A stretch of 64,000 nucleotides of DNA from Crambe crambe (taxonomy: Eukaryota; Porifera; Demospongiae; Poecilosclerida; Crambeidae): NCBI GenBank assembly GCA_963924555.1, contig OZ004588.1:4526001-4590000 (forward strand), given 5' to 3'. Positions within the stretch are counted from its first letter, which is position 1; each line of letters starts with the position of its first letter. This document shows positions 12,140-24,110 of this stretch, in pieces. Made by a program: the position numbers and the translations under genes. Below the pieces are notes generated by a model, which did not search any database, was not told the DNA's origin, and worked only from the letters and a program-made list of their open reading frames with translations.

Positions 12140-12665
12140 TTAATTCCGTCTTTGTTGTTCCAAGATTCTCTAAAACCGCAGTACAGAGGTTTTAGGGAAA
12201 CTTGCAAAATGCTGAGTGTGCATTCTCGCGCATGCTCAACAGTTAGCCTCAAAAATCTCACTGGATAAGGTGAGTGGCATGCTAATAGGTTAGAACTATA
12301 CTACAATAGTCACTAGCTAGCTCTTCAAAGCTTATTTCTCTAAACTCCTTACCAAATTTGAATGCAAATTTAAAAATTCAAGCAGTGCGCATGCCGATCA
12401 ATTTTTGCAAGATTCCTTAAACCTCTGTACGTACAATAGTGATTGAGTATGCATTCTCGCGCATGCACGATTTTGAGCTCTAAAATCTTACCGGAGAAGG
12501 TGAGTGGCCTGCTAGTAGAACAGTCACTAGCTAGCGCTTCAAAGCTTATTTCTCTGAAGTTCTTTCCAAATCTGAGCACAATTTCACCGATGACGCCTGA
12601 CGACTAATTTTTGCATGATTGCAAGATTGGGTAAAACCAGAGTACAGAGGTTTGCATTGTTCTTT
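12140..12665. repeat. Two adjacent MITE units with GTACAGAGGTTT ends
   Basis: The first unit (about 12161-12430) begins GTACAGAGGTTTTAGGGAAA with CTTGCAAAA and ends with the inverse, TTGCAAGATTCCTTAAACCT followed by CTGTAC. A second unit follows directly to about 12665 and shares the interior (TCTCGCGCATGC, AAGGTGAGTGGC, CACTAGCTAGC, CAAAGCTTATTTCTCT). Partial copies are at 14330-14440 (inverted) and 35250-35345. No coding capacity. Confidence 0.6.
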
Positions 12666-12710
12666 CACCTTATTTATATTGGAAGCGCCAAGCGCATGCT
12701 CATTATAATA

Positions 12711-13872
12711 GACATTATGCGTGCTGACTCAGCACAAAAGGTCAACGGGGCTCAATGGTGAAACAATGAATGGCTAAAGAATCAAAAGTAAACCCATCCG
12801 TTCAACTGAAGCTATGGATTGTGGATTAATTGAAAGACTACCTTCAAGAACACCACCTACCGGTTATTGGAAATAAAACAGAGCTTATGAGGAGAGTAGG
12901 AGACTGCTATGATATCGTATTCTTTGAAGCTGAACTGGATGTTAAGCCTTTCTAGCAGTTACACAGTTATTCTTAGATTTGATTCTCTCCCACAGGGCTT
13001 GTAGGCCAAAGAGAATTTTCAATACATCAGGAGTAGGTTGTAAAGAATTACATGGTGGATACACAGAACTGGAGTACGTCTTTGCCAATGTGGACATTTG
13101 TATGACCTTAAAGTGTGTCAGGATGAAAGAGTTTACTACTTGCAAGCAAAGTGCAGACCAATGGAGAAAGAACCCCCTTTTATTAAAAATGTCAGAGTAG
13201 ATTAATCTTCGGGATTTATGTTCCAGTTTAACCATAAAGATCAAACTCTACTTGATTTAAGGCAGTGTACATAAGGTAGTTGTAAATTAGACAAAAGAGA
13301 TAGATCCAGTCTTTTAAGAGTTATAAAATCTCCTTCTAGGCATGCTTGCCTTGATATAGAAATGGTCATCTGTTAATACATTAGTGTCACTGATATCACT
13401 AAAAGTGCTAGAAGATTCAGCTTGACCTTTTTGTACACAGGTTTCACTACAATCAAAGGTCTGATCACGAACCAAAAGCCTAATGGGAGGTCTGATTCTA
13501 CAATGCATGCGGTTGCTTAAAATAGTGAGGCAGCACACTCCCAGTGGGGCCTTTAAAGTCTTAGTAGATATTGCAAATGCAAGACTCAGCAGAAGGTTTC
13601 CATTGACCACAAATAAGGCTTTGCTTGGTCTTATTTATGTTGCTCACTACAGTCTTCTTTTTATACATGATCACGCACTTTCTCAATGTAATGAAGTAAC
13701 AGCCACTTCCAGACTTGGGGGAACCTGTAGATAAAAGATTAGGAGACACACACACTGGCACCCTTAATATCATCTGAGCATCTCCATTAAATTCCTGTAC
13801 ATTACTGACGACGTGACATTATTCACCGTTGACCCCGTTGACCTTTTATGCTGAGTCAGCAAGCATAAGGTC
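12711..13872 (+). mobile_element. Decayed TA-flanked transposon with SAP-domain relic
   Basis: The inverted ends span about 55 bp (left TGCTGACTCAGCA and AAAAGGTCAACGGGG; right the inverse), flanked by TA at 12709-12710 and 13873-13874. An ATG at 12770 opens a frame whose translation, after one stop at codon 20, shows a SAP signature: LKDYLQEHHLPVIGNKTEL then RRVGDCYD. A further plus-strand patch near 13055-13200 in another frame (GHLYDLKVCQDERVYYLQAK) resembles proteins carrying SWIM and YqaJ domains. Minus frames at 13314-13773 are unassigned. The TA duplication and SAP/YqaJ-type content suggest kinship with the element at 29226-33075, but ends and protein differ. Confidence 0.6.
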
Positions 13873-15965
13873 TATTCCATATGCAATGACTTTTTTGGCC
13901 TACTCGTTGCAGTGCTAACAGCAAGGATCTTAGTTGGCGAATTGTGTGGCAGAGATAAGCTCTTCACTATACTAGTGAACTTTGTCCAGCTGTACAATCA
14001 CAAGAAGTCGTCGTTCTATTATATTGCCATGGAATTTACACGTATACGTGTGGTGCTTTCCATCAAAAATGGTGCAGCCTTAACGAACATGCGCCATGAA
14101 TTAAGCAAAAAGCTAGCAAAATATCACGTAATCAATCTTCGCTGTACAATCTATATTGCGGAGCTAAAACGACCTCTCGAAGTTCAAAGTAAGTCCATAG
14201 CATAATTAGTAACTTCACGACCATGTTAATACAAAAAAAATATTTTTTGATTCTATAATACCAATATTATCCAGTTTTAGCCTGTTTTAGCTTATATTGC
14301 GTTTTAAATCCATATTAGGTCTATGACCACTCAGGTTTGAAAAGAAATTTAGAGAAGTAAGCTTTGAAGAGCTAGCTAGTGACAGTTCTAACCTATTAGC
14401 ATACCGATCACCTTCTCAGGTAAGATTTTCGAGAAACAAAGTTTAACATTCTTGTGTCTAAGGTGCATATTCAATCTGCGAACGAAGCAGTTGGTTACTC
14501 ATTTGTGTTGTTCAGATGCAGACACAGGAGGCTATATAATACTTATTAACTAAGCAGTTAGAAAGCCTATCGCTTATTGCATCTATGTCTAAATGCTATA
14601 GAAAGCAATAATCTCTGCTAATAAAAAAGTTTCATTTGTCTGAATTGCTACACATACCAGTTATAACCTGTACACAGGTCTATAAAAGATGAGTATAATC
14701 TAGAAGTCCTTAACAGGACTTTATCAGACCTACTCCCCTAAAAACTTTCTAGAGTTAAAAAATTTGTATTTTCTGGTCTTAGGGTTTTTAAAAAAATACA
14801 TTTTGGTTTTAACAAGTAACACCGCGAGACCGCAACGTGAATACCAAATAGTCTTGGTTAAATCTCCATTAGACCTGTTACAAGTTGTGTAGATTTTTTG
14901 GCAATAACGTTAAAAACACAATAGCTAGCCCAATCCTTATCAATAGCCGAGATATTACAACAACTGTACGAAATCATTTTACATGATCTATCTCATCTAT
15001 GCTATTGATAAGGTTAGGGTTAGCTGAGATAGATCATGTCAAAATATTTCATAAACTTGTACTAGATGAACTGACTCGATCAACTTGCAACCTTCTTTAC
15101 ACAGGATAGAGTATCAACGTTTGTACGCTTTTAATCTTTAAACTGAATTGTTCTGACAGAAGAAAGCAAACGTGATCTAAAGTCATGGTATATACAATTG
15201 TTGTGCTTACGCATTATATTAATCGCTTCTACTCTACTAAAATAGATAGAAACCGAAGGACAGTGGATCTTCTTTGAGTAGAATTAAAATCCAACTTCTT
15301 TTGTGTTTTATTGATGATCATATATAATCCCTACCTAGAGAGCACTCTCTGAAATTTACAATTACAATGAATAATTGAAATTGTTCTATTTGTGTTTACA
15401 GGGAAATTTTGGCACGAGTTAATAATACATAGTCACAATATAGTTACCAGACACTGGAGCACACTATCATTGCAATAAGTTAAACAGAGATTTTGAAGGC
15501 ATTCATTATATTGAGAACAAAAGGGAGTCTTGGAATCCCGGTTTCATCTCAGATTGAGATAAGTCTTAGGATGCAAAGTATAGTTATATATATTGTAAAG
15601 AACTTTTATTTACACGAGCTAAGCTGACAGATCCAGAGCGATACTGTCAACAAAATTTATCTTATAAGCGACGCGATAATGATATTTTGTAGCCGCGACA
15701 AAATTTTACAATAAATCGTTACACAGGGCATCAACTTGTTTTCCATGGTCGAATGAGAGATGGTATATTTTTTTGTCGTGAGCAGCAGCTCCTTTCTGAA
15801 AGATTTTTTAGACCCTATTATAAATCTAACTGAAAAAAATAACTATCTTTGTAGCGCACTCATAAACAAGCTAAAGCGATATTCCAAATATAGTTGAAGC
15901 TGATTCTAAATTATGCCAAAGATTTTATAAACAATATTTCTTGAATTTAGAATATCTCTACAAAA

Positions 15966-16141
15966 CTGCTATTGATCTACTTAATTTATAGCATTAGTAC
16001 GTTATTTTATTGATAAATTGCTGTCCCCTCAAATACAATGAATACAAGAAATACTGCTATTGATCTACTTAATTTATAGCATTAGTACGTTATTTTATTG
16101 ATAAATTGCTGTCCCCTCAAATACAATGAATACAAGAAATA
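15966..16141. repeat. Perfect 88-bp tandem duplication
   Basis: The segment starting CTGCTATTGATCTACTT is repeated at 16054 with no mismatch that I can see over 88 bases. It is followed by a short ATACAATGAATACAAGAA reiteration. Absence of divergence means a recent duplication, or an assembly artefact. Confidence 0.8.
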
Positions 16142-17399
16142 CAATGAATACAAGAAATACAAGATGAAACTTGTATTTCTCTAATTCTCCAACAAGTAAG
16201 TTGCACTTTTATATTGAATAAGTGCTATTATCAATTATTGTTTTTTGTAGTTTTTAGCTACGTTCAAATTTCTTTTGTTTAGTAAATTCTGAGTACTAAA
16301 TTTGCATGAAGCGAGAGAGCTTTATCAAAATGTTTTGAGATAGGCATCAAATTTACAATCCATACAACTAGGTGAGCTAGATAAGAAGGATAGTGTTCTT
16401 TTCAACTCGTAGAAAGAAGTAAATCATCCTTTTGACGATTTATTGCTCACAATTTTAGATTAAGGTAAAATATGTTTAGTACTCCATAAAAGCCTGTTAA
16501 TTAATAATTCAACTAATTCACCAATTTTACTTTTAATTCATCCATAAGACATACGAAGTGGAGTCAGAGGCTCTGGAACAATAATATAAAAAAAATTAGC
16601 ATCCTTTGGTTCCATTGCCCAAAATTACAATCCATATTCACCTATTCACCTATTTTACTTAAAATTCATTCATCATAAGTATCAGTCATTTTTATTCACT
16701 ATTTTCCTCACTACTCTTGCAAAACATCCACCATCATATTGTGTAGCTGCAATAGTCACTTGCTACTCTCTTTATGCAAAATAAGTTATATTGACTAGCT
16801 CAGTAAGGAATATGAATTTCACTATTCTTATTTTTGACCGTGAGTAGACAGCTAGAAACATGTGGCATGAATCATATAAGATAATTCATTTCATAGATAT
16901 TTCATTAGCTACCTAACTTCAGTTCTATAGTAATTTTGAAATGAGCGTTGCAACTTTATTATCTAATTTAATAGAATTATGTGCTATTAATGCATTGATA
17001 GGAATTATCAACGGACCTTTGATAATAAATAGTCAGGACAACTGAACTCACACAACTGCACACAGAACCCTGACATTCATCATCCCCCAAACTCTGACAT
17101 TTAACTGTCAGAGAAGCTGATAGAGTTTAAAGAGTTACCTCAAATAAGCTGCAATGAAAAGTTAAGAAAGCTTAGAGAGTTCTTAGAGAAGTATTCTGTT
17201 GTATTTGCCCTTTCAGACTGTTGTACTGACTTAGCTAAGCACTTCATTGACACTGGTGAGAATAGCCTATGCAAGCTATTATATAGAACACCTGCAATAT
17301 ATTAACAGGATTTAAACTATTCTAGTAACGTATCGAGATGTCAACGTTTATTGTTTCTATGTGTTTCTGATTTGCATTAAGTTATTTCCAAATGCACAT

Positions 17400-17470
17400 A
17401 GGGCAAGTGAATTCTAAGCGCCATAAAACTTGATTATGAGTTTATAGAATTCATCAAATGGACCAATTAG
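17400..17470. repeat. Short MITE copy (partner 33118-33180)
   Basis: GGGCAAGTGAATTCTAAG at one end and AGAATTCATCAAATGGACCA at the other. The same blocks occur inverted at 33118-33180 (CCATTTGGTGAATTCTA to TAGAATTCACTTGCCC). Non-coding. Confidence 0.6.
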
Positions 17471-19047
17471 CACAAGCTATAGTCGTCTGGCTAGCGAAGC
17501 AAGCGAGCCACACATTTTTGATGCAAATTGAGATGAGAGATACATATATATTATCCAATAGTCAATACGTAAATGTTCGTTTGACCTTTCTCTCCATAAA
17601 TGAAATAATTATAGCAATTCGATTAAATAGCTAGAGTTTATTGAAATAAAAGTACAAATGATATTCACAAACTGCTTCGATTGCCCAATTGAATATGTTA
17701 CACAAATGTATATAAATGATGTAATCTATATAAACGAGCTAAACAAGTGATGTAAATTGATATTTGCGATATATGTACATATATTATAGTAAGTCAATAG
17801 CTATAAGACATGCTAGCTACAGTGAAGTAACTTTCTTTTGAGCTCACGCTTTCTTTTCATCATGGAGACAATGGACTAGCTACAATATGACTCATAATGT
17901 CAGTAGTTCATGAAAACGGACGTTACTGTTTATAAACCACAACACGGCCCTCATGTGATATAAGTATAGAAAACCAGTTAACGACAATTATTGATATCAT
18001 GTACCGATCGTAACCATGATTATTTGTAAGTATGCCCTAGGCGCCCCTGCTGTTTTTAGGTAGCTACTTCGGGAATCTTACAAGAGCTAAACGGGATGCG
18101 TCATCTGTAATCCGACTATTACTTTTTATATCCCATGCGTTGGCGAGATATGTGCCGTGTTGTGCCGTTTTCATGAATGACATGAGTCATATAATCTGAA
18201 GTCCATCGAAGCCATACTTTGAAACCAGAAAATACGGCCTGCAGAAGAAGCACGAGTTTGATAATTAGCTAGCACAACAGCAACTATGGCTAGCTAAGTC
18301 ATACATCCAAAAGTGCGTGATAGGTTGAAGTGGGCATGGTCATGCAAACATTTTTCTGTGCAGCTCACAAATAGGTTCTATAATATAAATAGCCATCCCC
18401 ATTCCAAATCCTGGATCAGCCCCTTGCTGACAGCACTGACCTAATACTGGAAAACAGCTGACATTGCATATGCCCAGCAGAGCATGCATTGCATTTTTTG
18501 CAAGACCCATAATAATCATAACGTGGTGTAACTACAACTGCAAGCTTGCATAATTTGCTGGCTAGAAAAGGAATAGCAAGCAATTGAAATTAAGAACTGT
18601 CCGTCAGATTTTAGGACAGTTGGATCCTATGCATATGCTGTGCACTGTATTATCAGCTGTGAGATATGGCGAGATATTTCACTCGCCTTCTGCTCGTGAA
18701 ATATTTCTTTTGGGCTATTCGGATTGGAATCCGGGTTGGTAATTTTTACACGTGGGCAGAATGCGGGTTAGAATCCCTGTGTACGTACGTGTACGTGTTC
18801 TGTCGAACCGCACGCGTTCGTTAAACCTGTTTGTTTGTGTCAAATTATAATGGGCCGGGCCTTACGCATAATAAAATTTCCAAATAACGCACACTGTTGT
18901 TTCTAAATGACGCACACTAGCGCGATTTTACCGGTAACCATTTCTGGGTTACAATCGCAGAGCTTGTAAGTAGTCAATTTTGAACCATAACAAACAGCTG
19001 CTTCGGGTGACCTTGTACAAGTGCTACAGCTATTGCAACCATAGATG

Positions 19048-19756
19048 TAAGAGGTTTACGGGATTGGAAACAGATCACGTGCTCTCGTTAGCAACTAACA
19101 ACCGAGGCGCGTTTACAGCTGAATGACAGCATTTTTTTAAAAGTTGCTTTTCTGACAAGATGTGTGAGATAAGACTTATGCTAATGATATTATAATACAC
19201 TAGGGCATAGATTTACTGTATGAAATAAATTATAGCTCAGATTTTCAAGTTTATTCCTACAAATACTACTGTAGTAGTTAATTGGACTGTAATCCCTCTC
19301 AAGCTTGATGGAATCAATTCCTGTTGCCCATTTTCTGATCAAAAGGCATGTAAACTTTAGCTACATGGAATAGTAATGTTGGTTTTTGTATTAGCTGACA
19401 TATATTGTCTCTAACATTTGCAAGTGGTGTTAAAAACTGTAATCCCTCTCCCAACAAATAGATTAACAATGTTGAAACTGTATTAGTTATTTCAGGGAAA
19501 GGATAGAACAGTAAATGGAATTGGTGCATTCGTTTTCTATACAATAGTCATCCTATGGAGATGGCAAGCTTACTATATTTCCCCCCTAATGTCCATAGGA
19601 TCCACAGGACAGCTGACTGAGCCGAATTCTTGAGGTGGATGGTGTCAAAATCCAACAGCCAAAAGCTGGAAGTATTGCAATAATGCTGATGAGGGAGAAC
19701 TGAGCAGAAACTGGTGGATAACTTTGAAGCAAAATTATCTAGCTATAATAATAATG
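19048..19756. repeat. Inverted partner of 10932-11641
   Basis: Over about 700 bp this is the reverse complement of the right-hand part of the 10560-11641 element, starting at the same TAAGAGGTTTACGGGATTGG end. Similarity is high with a few indels. It stops near 19756, inside the candidate first exon of the piggyBac gene, so it is either a truncated copy or the end of a larger element containing that gene. No matching opposite end was found downstream. Confidence 0.75.
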
Positions 19757-19884
19757 AACTAATTCAACTCGTTCCAGGATGCTCCAGCCACTTCGGAATC
19801 GATTCCACCTTTGGAGAGGACTCTATCATCGAATATTTGGACGATATTATAGATGAGCGCGAAGAGAGAGACATCAGTTCAAGT
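19693..19884 (+). CDS. Candidate upstream exon of the piggyBac transposase
   Basis: The frame is open from 19693 and ends at a strong donor (GTT then GTGAGT at 19885). Its acidic peptide includes IIEYLDDIIDEREERD. Splicing in phase 1 to the acceptor CTAG at 21861-21864 would join two serine-rich acidic segments in frame with the transposase at 21865. PiggyBac transposases usually start with an acidic segment, which fits. Against it, no ATG exists in this frame (19714 is GTG), so the true start would lie in a further exon or has been lost. The first part of the exon overlaps the repeat 19048-19756. The exon is inferred; RNA evidence is needed. Confidence 0.4.
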
Positions 19885-20069
19885 TGTGAGTCAGTATAGA
19901 GCTTTTTGGGGAGCCATGAGGGGTTGTAGCTTATCCTAATGAGGTTGTACAACTCCCATTTCGGTAGAGAAAGGTTCTTCCTGAGTCGTGATTGGGGAGT
20001 GGCTTGGCTATAATTGAATGTGTCTCCCATTATTAGCAAGAAAGGCTATAGTAGCTCTTTAGTTTGCAA

Positions 20070-21815
20070 GAAAAGTTGTTTATAATGGGTGTGTTAGGTA
20101 TTATCGTGGTTTAATTAGCAAGAATTTGTTTAATGAACAGGAAATGGGTGTGGTTGGATAGAAATTAGGTATTTCGAGCAGTAAAAGGGTATGGTTATCC
20201 TTTAATTAGCTCTAATGAGCAGGAAATGGGTGTGGTTAGGTCTTATCGTGGTTTAATCAGCAAGAAGTTGTTTAATGAACAGGAAGTTGGTTAGAAATTA
20301 GGTATTTCGCGTTAATTGTGGGTATGGTTAGCCTTTAATGAGCAGGAAATTGGTGTGGTTAGGTCTTATCGTGGTTTAATTAGCAAGAAGTTGTTTAATG
20401 AGCAGGAAGTTGGTTAGAAATTTGGTATTTCGTGTTAATTGAGCAGTAAATGGGTATGAGTAGCCTTAAATGAGCCGTAAATGAGTGTGGTTAGGTATTA
20501 TTGTGGTTTAATTAGCAAGAAGTTTAATGAGCAGGAAGTTGGCTAAAAATTAGATATTTCGTGTTAATTGAACAGTAAATGGCCTTTAATGAGCAGGAAA
20601 TGGGTGTGGTTAGGTGGTTTAATTAGCAAGAAGATGAGCAGGAAGTTTAGGTATTTTGTGTTAATTGAGTATTAGTCTCTAATGAGCAGGAAATGGGTGT
20701 AGTTTGGTCTTATCATGGTTTAATTAGCAAGAAATTGTTTAATAAGCAGGAAGTTGGTTAGAAATTAGGTATTTCGTGCAGTAAGTAGCAATAAAATGGT
20801 GTGATTAGCCTTTAATTAACTTTAATGAGCAGTAAATGGATGTGGTTAGGTATTATTGTGGTTTAATTAGCATGTTTGGTTAGAAATTAGGTATTTCGTA
20901 TTAATCGAGCAGTAATAGCAATAAAAGGGTGTGATTAGCTTTCAATTAGCTCTAATGAGCAGGAAAATGGGTATGGTTAGGTCTTATCATGGTTTAATTA
21001 GCAAGAAGTTGTTTAATAAGTAGGAAGTTGTTATTTCGTGTTAATCGAGCAGTAAATAGCAATAAAAGGGTGTGATTAGCCTTCAATTAGCTTTAATGAG
21101 CAGGAAATGGGTGTGGTTAGGCATTATTGTGGTTTATTTAGCAAATTGTTTGGTTAGAAATTAGGTATTTCATGTTAATCGAGCAGTAATAGCAATAAAA
21201 GGGTGTGATTAGCCTTCAATTAGCTTTAATGAGCAGGAAATGGGTGTGGTTAGGTATTATTGTTGTTTATTTAGCAAATTGTTTGGTTAGAAATTAGGTA
21301 TTTCGTGTTAATCGAGCAGTAATAGCAATAAAAGGGTGTGATTAGCCTTAATGCGCAGGAAATGGGTGTGGTTAGATATTATTGTGATTTAATTAGCAAA
21401 TTGTTTGGTTAGAAATTAGGTATTTCATGTTAATCGAGCAGTAATAGCAATAAAAGGGTGTGATTAGCCTTCAATTAGCTTTAATGAGCAGGAAATGGGT
21501 GTGGTTAGGGTATTTTGCCAAGAAATAATGAGCAGGAAATGGGTGTGGTTAGGTATTATTGTGGTTTAATTAGCAAGTTGTTTAATGAGCAGGAAATAGG
21601 TGTGGTTGGTTAGAAATAATGGGTGTGGTTAGCGAGACAAGGGTAGAGGTATTGTAGGAAATGTTTAATTAGCAGGAAAGGGTGTGGCTTTTCAAGAAAG
21701 GGGTGTGCCCTTAATGGAGGCTATCATCGTGGTATAATTGGGTGTGGGCATGTTATTATCATCTTGTGGGTGTGGCTCCTCTATTAATATAATAATCTCA
21801 TGATGGGTGTGGTTT
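20070..21815 (+). repeat. Minisatellite, GGGTGTGGTTAG units
   Basis: About 13 imperfect units, mostly 90-145 bp, each starting near GGGTGTGGTTAGGTATTAT and continuing with GTGGTTTAATTAGCAAGAAG, GGTTAGAAATTAGGTATTTC, TTAATCGAGCAGTAATAGC and TTTAATGAGCAGGAAAT. The last units shorten and grade into isolated GGGTGTGG words up to about 21805. It occupies most of the presumed piggyBac intron. Between 21300 and 21540 neighbouring units are nearly identical, pointing to recent homogenisation. Confidence 0.85.
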
Positions 21816-21864
21816 GTAATGACTATCATGTGACTATCATATGACTATCATGTGTTTATACTAG

Positions 21865-23588
21865 CCTCAGATTCTGATGATGGAGATGGCTCTGAAGCTG
21901 GATACCGATCCGAAGATGGAGTTGGAGGTGAAGGAGAAGGAGAAGAAGAAGAAGAAGAAGAAGAAGAAAAGGAAGGAGATAAAGGAGGAGAAGGAGGAGA
22001 AGAAGAAGTAGAAGAAGACATCGATCTGGAGGGACTTAAACCTACTTCTAAACACCGCAATCTTGCTAGTAAGCAAGCATTAAAGGTGTCCCTTCAGTCT
22101 GGTTTGTACCCTGAATACCTTGGCATTGAGGGTCCCTATTTGCATACAGATCCCTGCTCAAATAATGAGTTAGATTTCCTGACCATGCTTTGGCCACAGA
22201 CCCTTTGTGATTTAATTGTAGAGGAGACCAATAGATATGCACGTCGCAAGAGACGTCGTAATTGGATTGATGTAACTAGGAGTGAATTATACACATTTTT
22301 TGGGGTGAACTTAGCAATGGGGATACATAAATTGCCCAGAATAGGGGATATTTGGAGCAGGGATGGGTTACTAGGAATACCAGAGGTGCAGAAGCACATG
22401 ACAAGGACTAGATTTTGGCAAATATGGTCCAACCTGCATGTTGTAGATGATGATAAAGTGTCCCCAAGTGATACCGGTTTGACCCGTAAATTTCAGCCAG
22501 TATTAGAAGTTCTTTCCAGTACCTTTTTAAACAATTATTCTCCTGGTCAGGAACTTTCTGTGGATGAGGCCATGGTTAAATACAAGGGCCGTGCTAGGGG
22601 GAAGGTGTGCATGCCAAAAAAACCCATTAAAAAAGGATTTAAAATATGGTGCTGCTGCTGTTCGTGCTGTGGGTATCTGTGCACATTTCAAGTGTATCTG
22701 GGAAAGCCCACTGATCCGATGACAGGAAAACGTGTAGCTGAGAAGGGTTTAGTTATAAAGGTAGTTCAAGATCTAGTTAGTCCCTTTACCAATTTAAACC
22801 ATGTGTTGTACTGCGATAATTTCTATTCTAGTGGGCCTCTTGTGAAGTGGTTGGCTGAATGTCAAATATATTTCGCAGGAACAATTAAGCAGAGGGCATG
22901 TGGATTTCCCGAGAGTTTAAAGGGCGTTAAGCCACCAGCAGGTGGCTATGTAGCAGAAACAGTTAAAGAAAAGGAGGGTGACAAAATAGTGAACAAGACG
23001 TGCTATTATGTCTTCCATGACCGTAAGGTAGTGTCCTTAGTTTCAAATGTATTTCCCGAACATATGGAGGATAAAGTTCCCAGGGTACAAAAAGAAGGTG
23101 TCCTTCGGTATCAATCTGTCCCCCCAGTCTTGCCAGCTTACAATAAGTTCATGGGAAGTGTTGACCGTCTTAGCCAGCTTAGAAAGAACTATGGCTATGA
23201 TAGGAAATCCAAGAGGTACTGGTTGCGCCCATTCTTTCAGTTTTTTGACTACGCAGTTGATAATGCTTTTATTTTGTATAAGCACAACTGCACTTACTAT
23301 AAGCAGACCCCCATAAAGTTGTTGGATTTTAGGCTGCGATTGGTTCACCTCTTGTTGAGGCAGAGTAGATGTAGAAAGAGGTTGGCCTCTAGAGACTATA
23401 GCATGGAGGAGGATCCCAAAGGTTCATGTCGTCTCGTTAGGTCCATTGATGTAGATTTGAAAAGGGGTAGATGTTGTCAGTGTGTGCTGAAGAACAGGAA
23501 CCCAGTGAGATTTACATCATTTGCATGTTCTTTTTGTAAAGTTCGGCTCTGCAAGATTACTTGCTTTGACGAATTTCACCAGTTTTGA
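21865..23588 (+). CDS. PiggyBac-type transposase (PGBD4-like), main exon
   Basis: This is a cut-and-paste transposase of the piggyBac (DDE_Tnp_1_7) family. The frame is open from 21852 (a GTG) to the stop at 23586-23588, about 578 codons, near the usual length. Counting from 21852: an acidic Glu-rich segment at residues 6-58 (GAA/GAG repeats), then the catalytic core with the three aspartates in SVDEAMVKYKGR (D238), LYCDNFYSS (D322) and GSVDRLSQL (D438). A C-terminal cysteine-rich finger (CCQC ... CSFC ... CLCK-like, final FDEFHQF) completes it. No internal stop. The acceptor CTAG at 21861-21864 and the missing in-frame ATG near the start argue that exon 2 begins at 21865. An odd CCCCSCC run sits at residues 267-273. 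TTAA target duplications and terminal repeats were not found, so mobility is uncertain. Confidence 0.88.
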
Positions 23589-24110
23589 ACTACTTATGTT
23601 ATTCTTTTGTTATTCTTTGAAAATAATTGTTTATAATGATCACTTTTTTATCAGTTAGTGACATCCTAGGGGTGGGTTGTGATGTGAGGTGTATGATAGT
23701 GACTAGTGCCTGTAATGACATTAGAGTAGTTACTAGTGCCAAGGACTCCATTAGGTGTGAGTGTGAGCAATTAGAAGTGGATGTAGGTGATTTTTGGAAC
23801 TCACATTAGGGATGCTACTTTTCTTAATAATTAATTACATTCGAAACTGTCTAAATTGCACTCGGCTTCGCCTCGTGCAATTACCTAGCCAGTTTCTCGT
23901 GCCCAAATTGCACTTAAAAGCATGTGATTACCTATACTAATAGTTTTTTGTTTGTTTTTTTTTAATAGGAAAGAAGGTATGTGCAGGAATGACTGAGCCA
24001 ACCTTTGACCTCATAGGCCAGCAAAGCTGGCCTATGTATTAAAAAGGCTCCTGCAAGGGAGCAAGCGTTAGGTATATGGGACGTACTATTCACGCACTGT
24101 TGTGACTCCG
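23589..24110. other. Downstream of piggyBac gene, non-coding
   Basis: No gene. The 23835-23940 part (GTCTAAATTGCACTCGGC, GCAATTACCTAGCCAGTTTC, AGCATGTGATTACCTA) is a copy of a dispersed MITE, with relatives at 27500-27550, 28382-28520 and 50955-50985. Confidence 0.5.

Larger units (their letters stand above)
13880..19047. other. 5 kb AT-rich region without recognisable gene
   Basis: I found no host gene and no transposase. Contents are an inverted partial MITE (14330-14440), a repeat copy (14500-14625), a hairpin at 14968-15046 (ACATGATCTATCTCA and its inverse around a loop containing GGTTAGGGTTAG), a perfect tandem duplication (15966-16141) and a short MITE (17400-17470). A 97-codon plus frame at 13912-14205 is open but carries no motif I recognise, and its boundaries do not look spliced. 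Confidence 0.5.

Noticed and set aside
13912..14205. 97-codon plus frame as a gene
   Set aside because: Open but without motif, clear start context or splice partners; next to decayed transposons.
14995..15025. GGTTAGGGTTAG as a telomere-like repeat
   Set aside because: Only two TTAGGG-like units in the loop of a small hairpin; too short for an interstitial telomere.
21848..22060. Long Ser/Pro-rich minus-strand frames over the piggyBac N-terminus
   Set aside because: They are antisense shadows of the GAA-rich acidic segment of the transposase.
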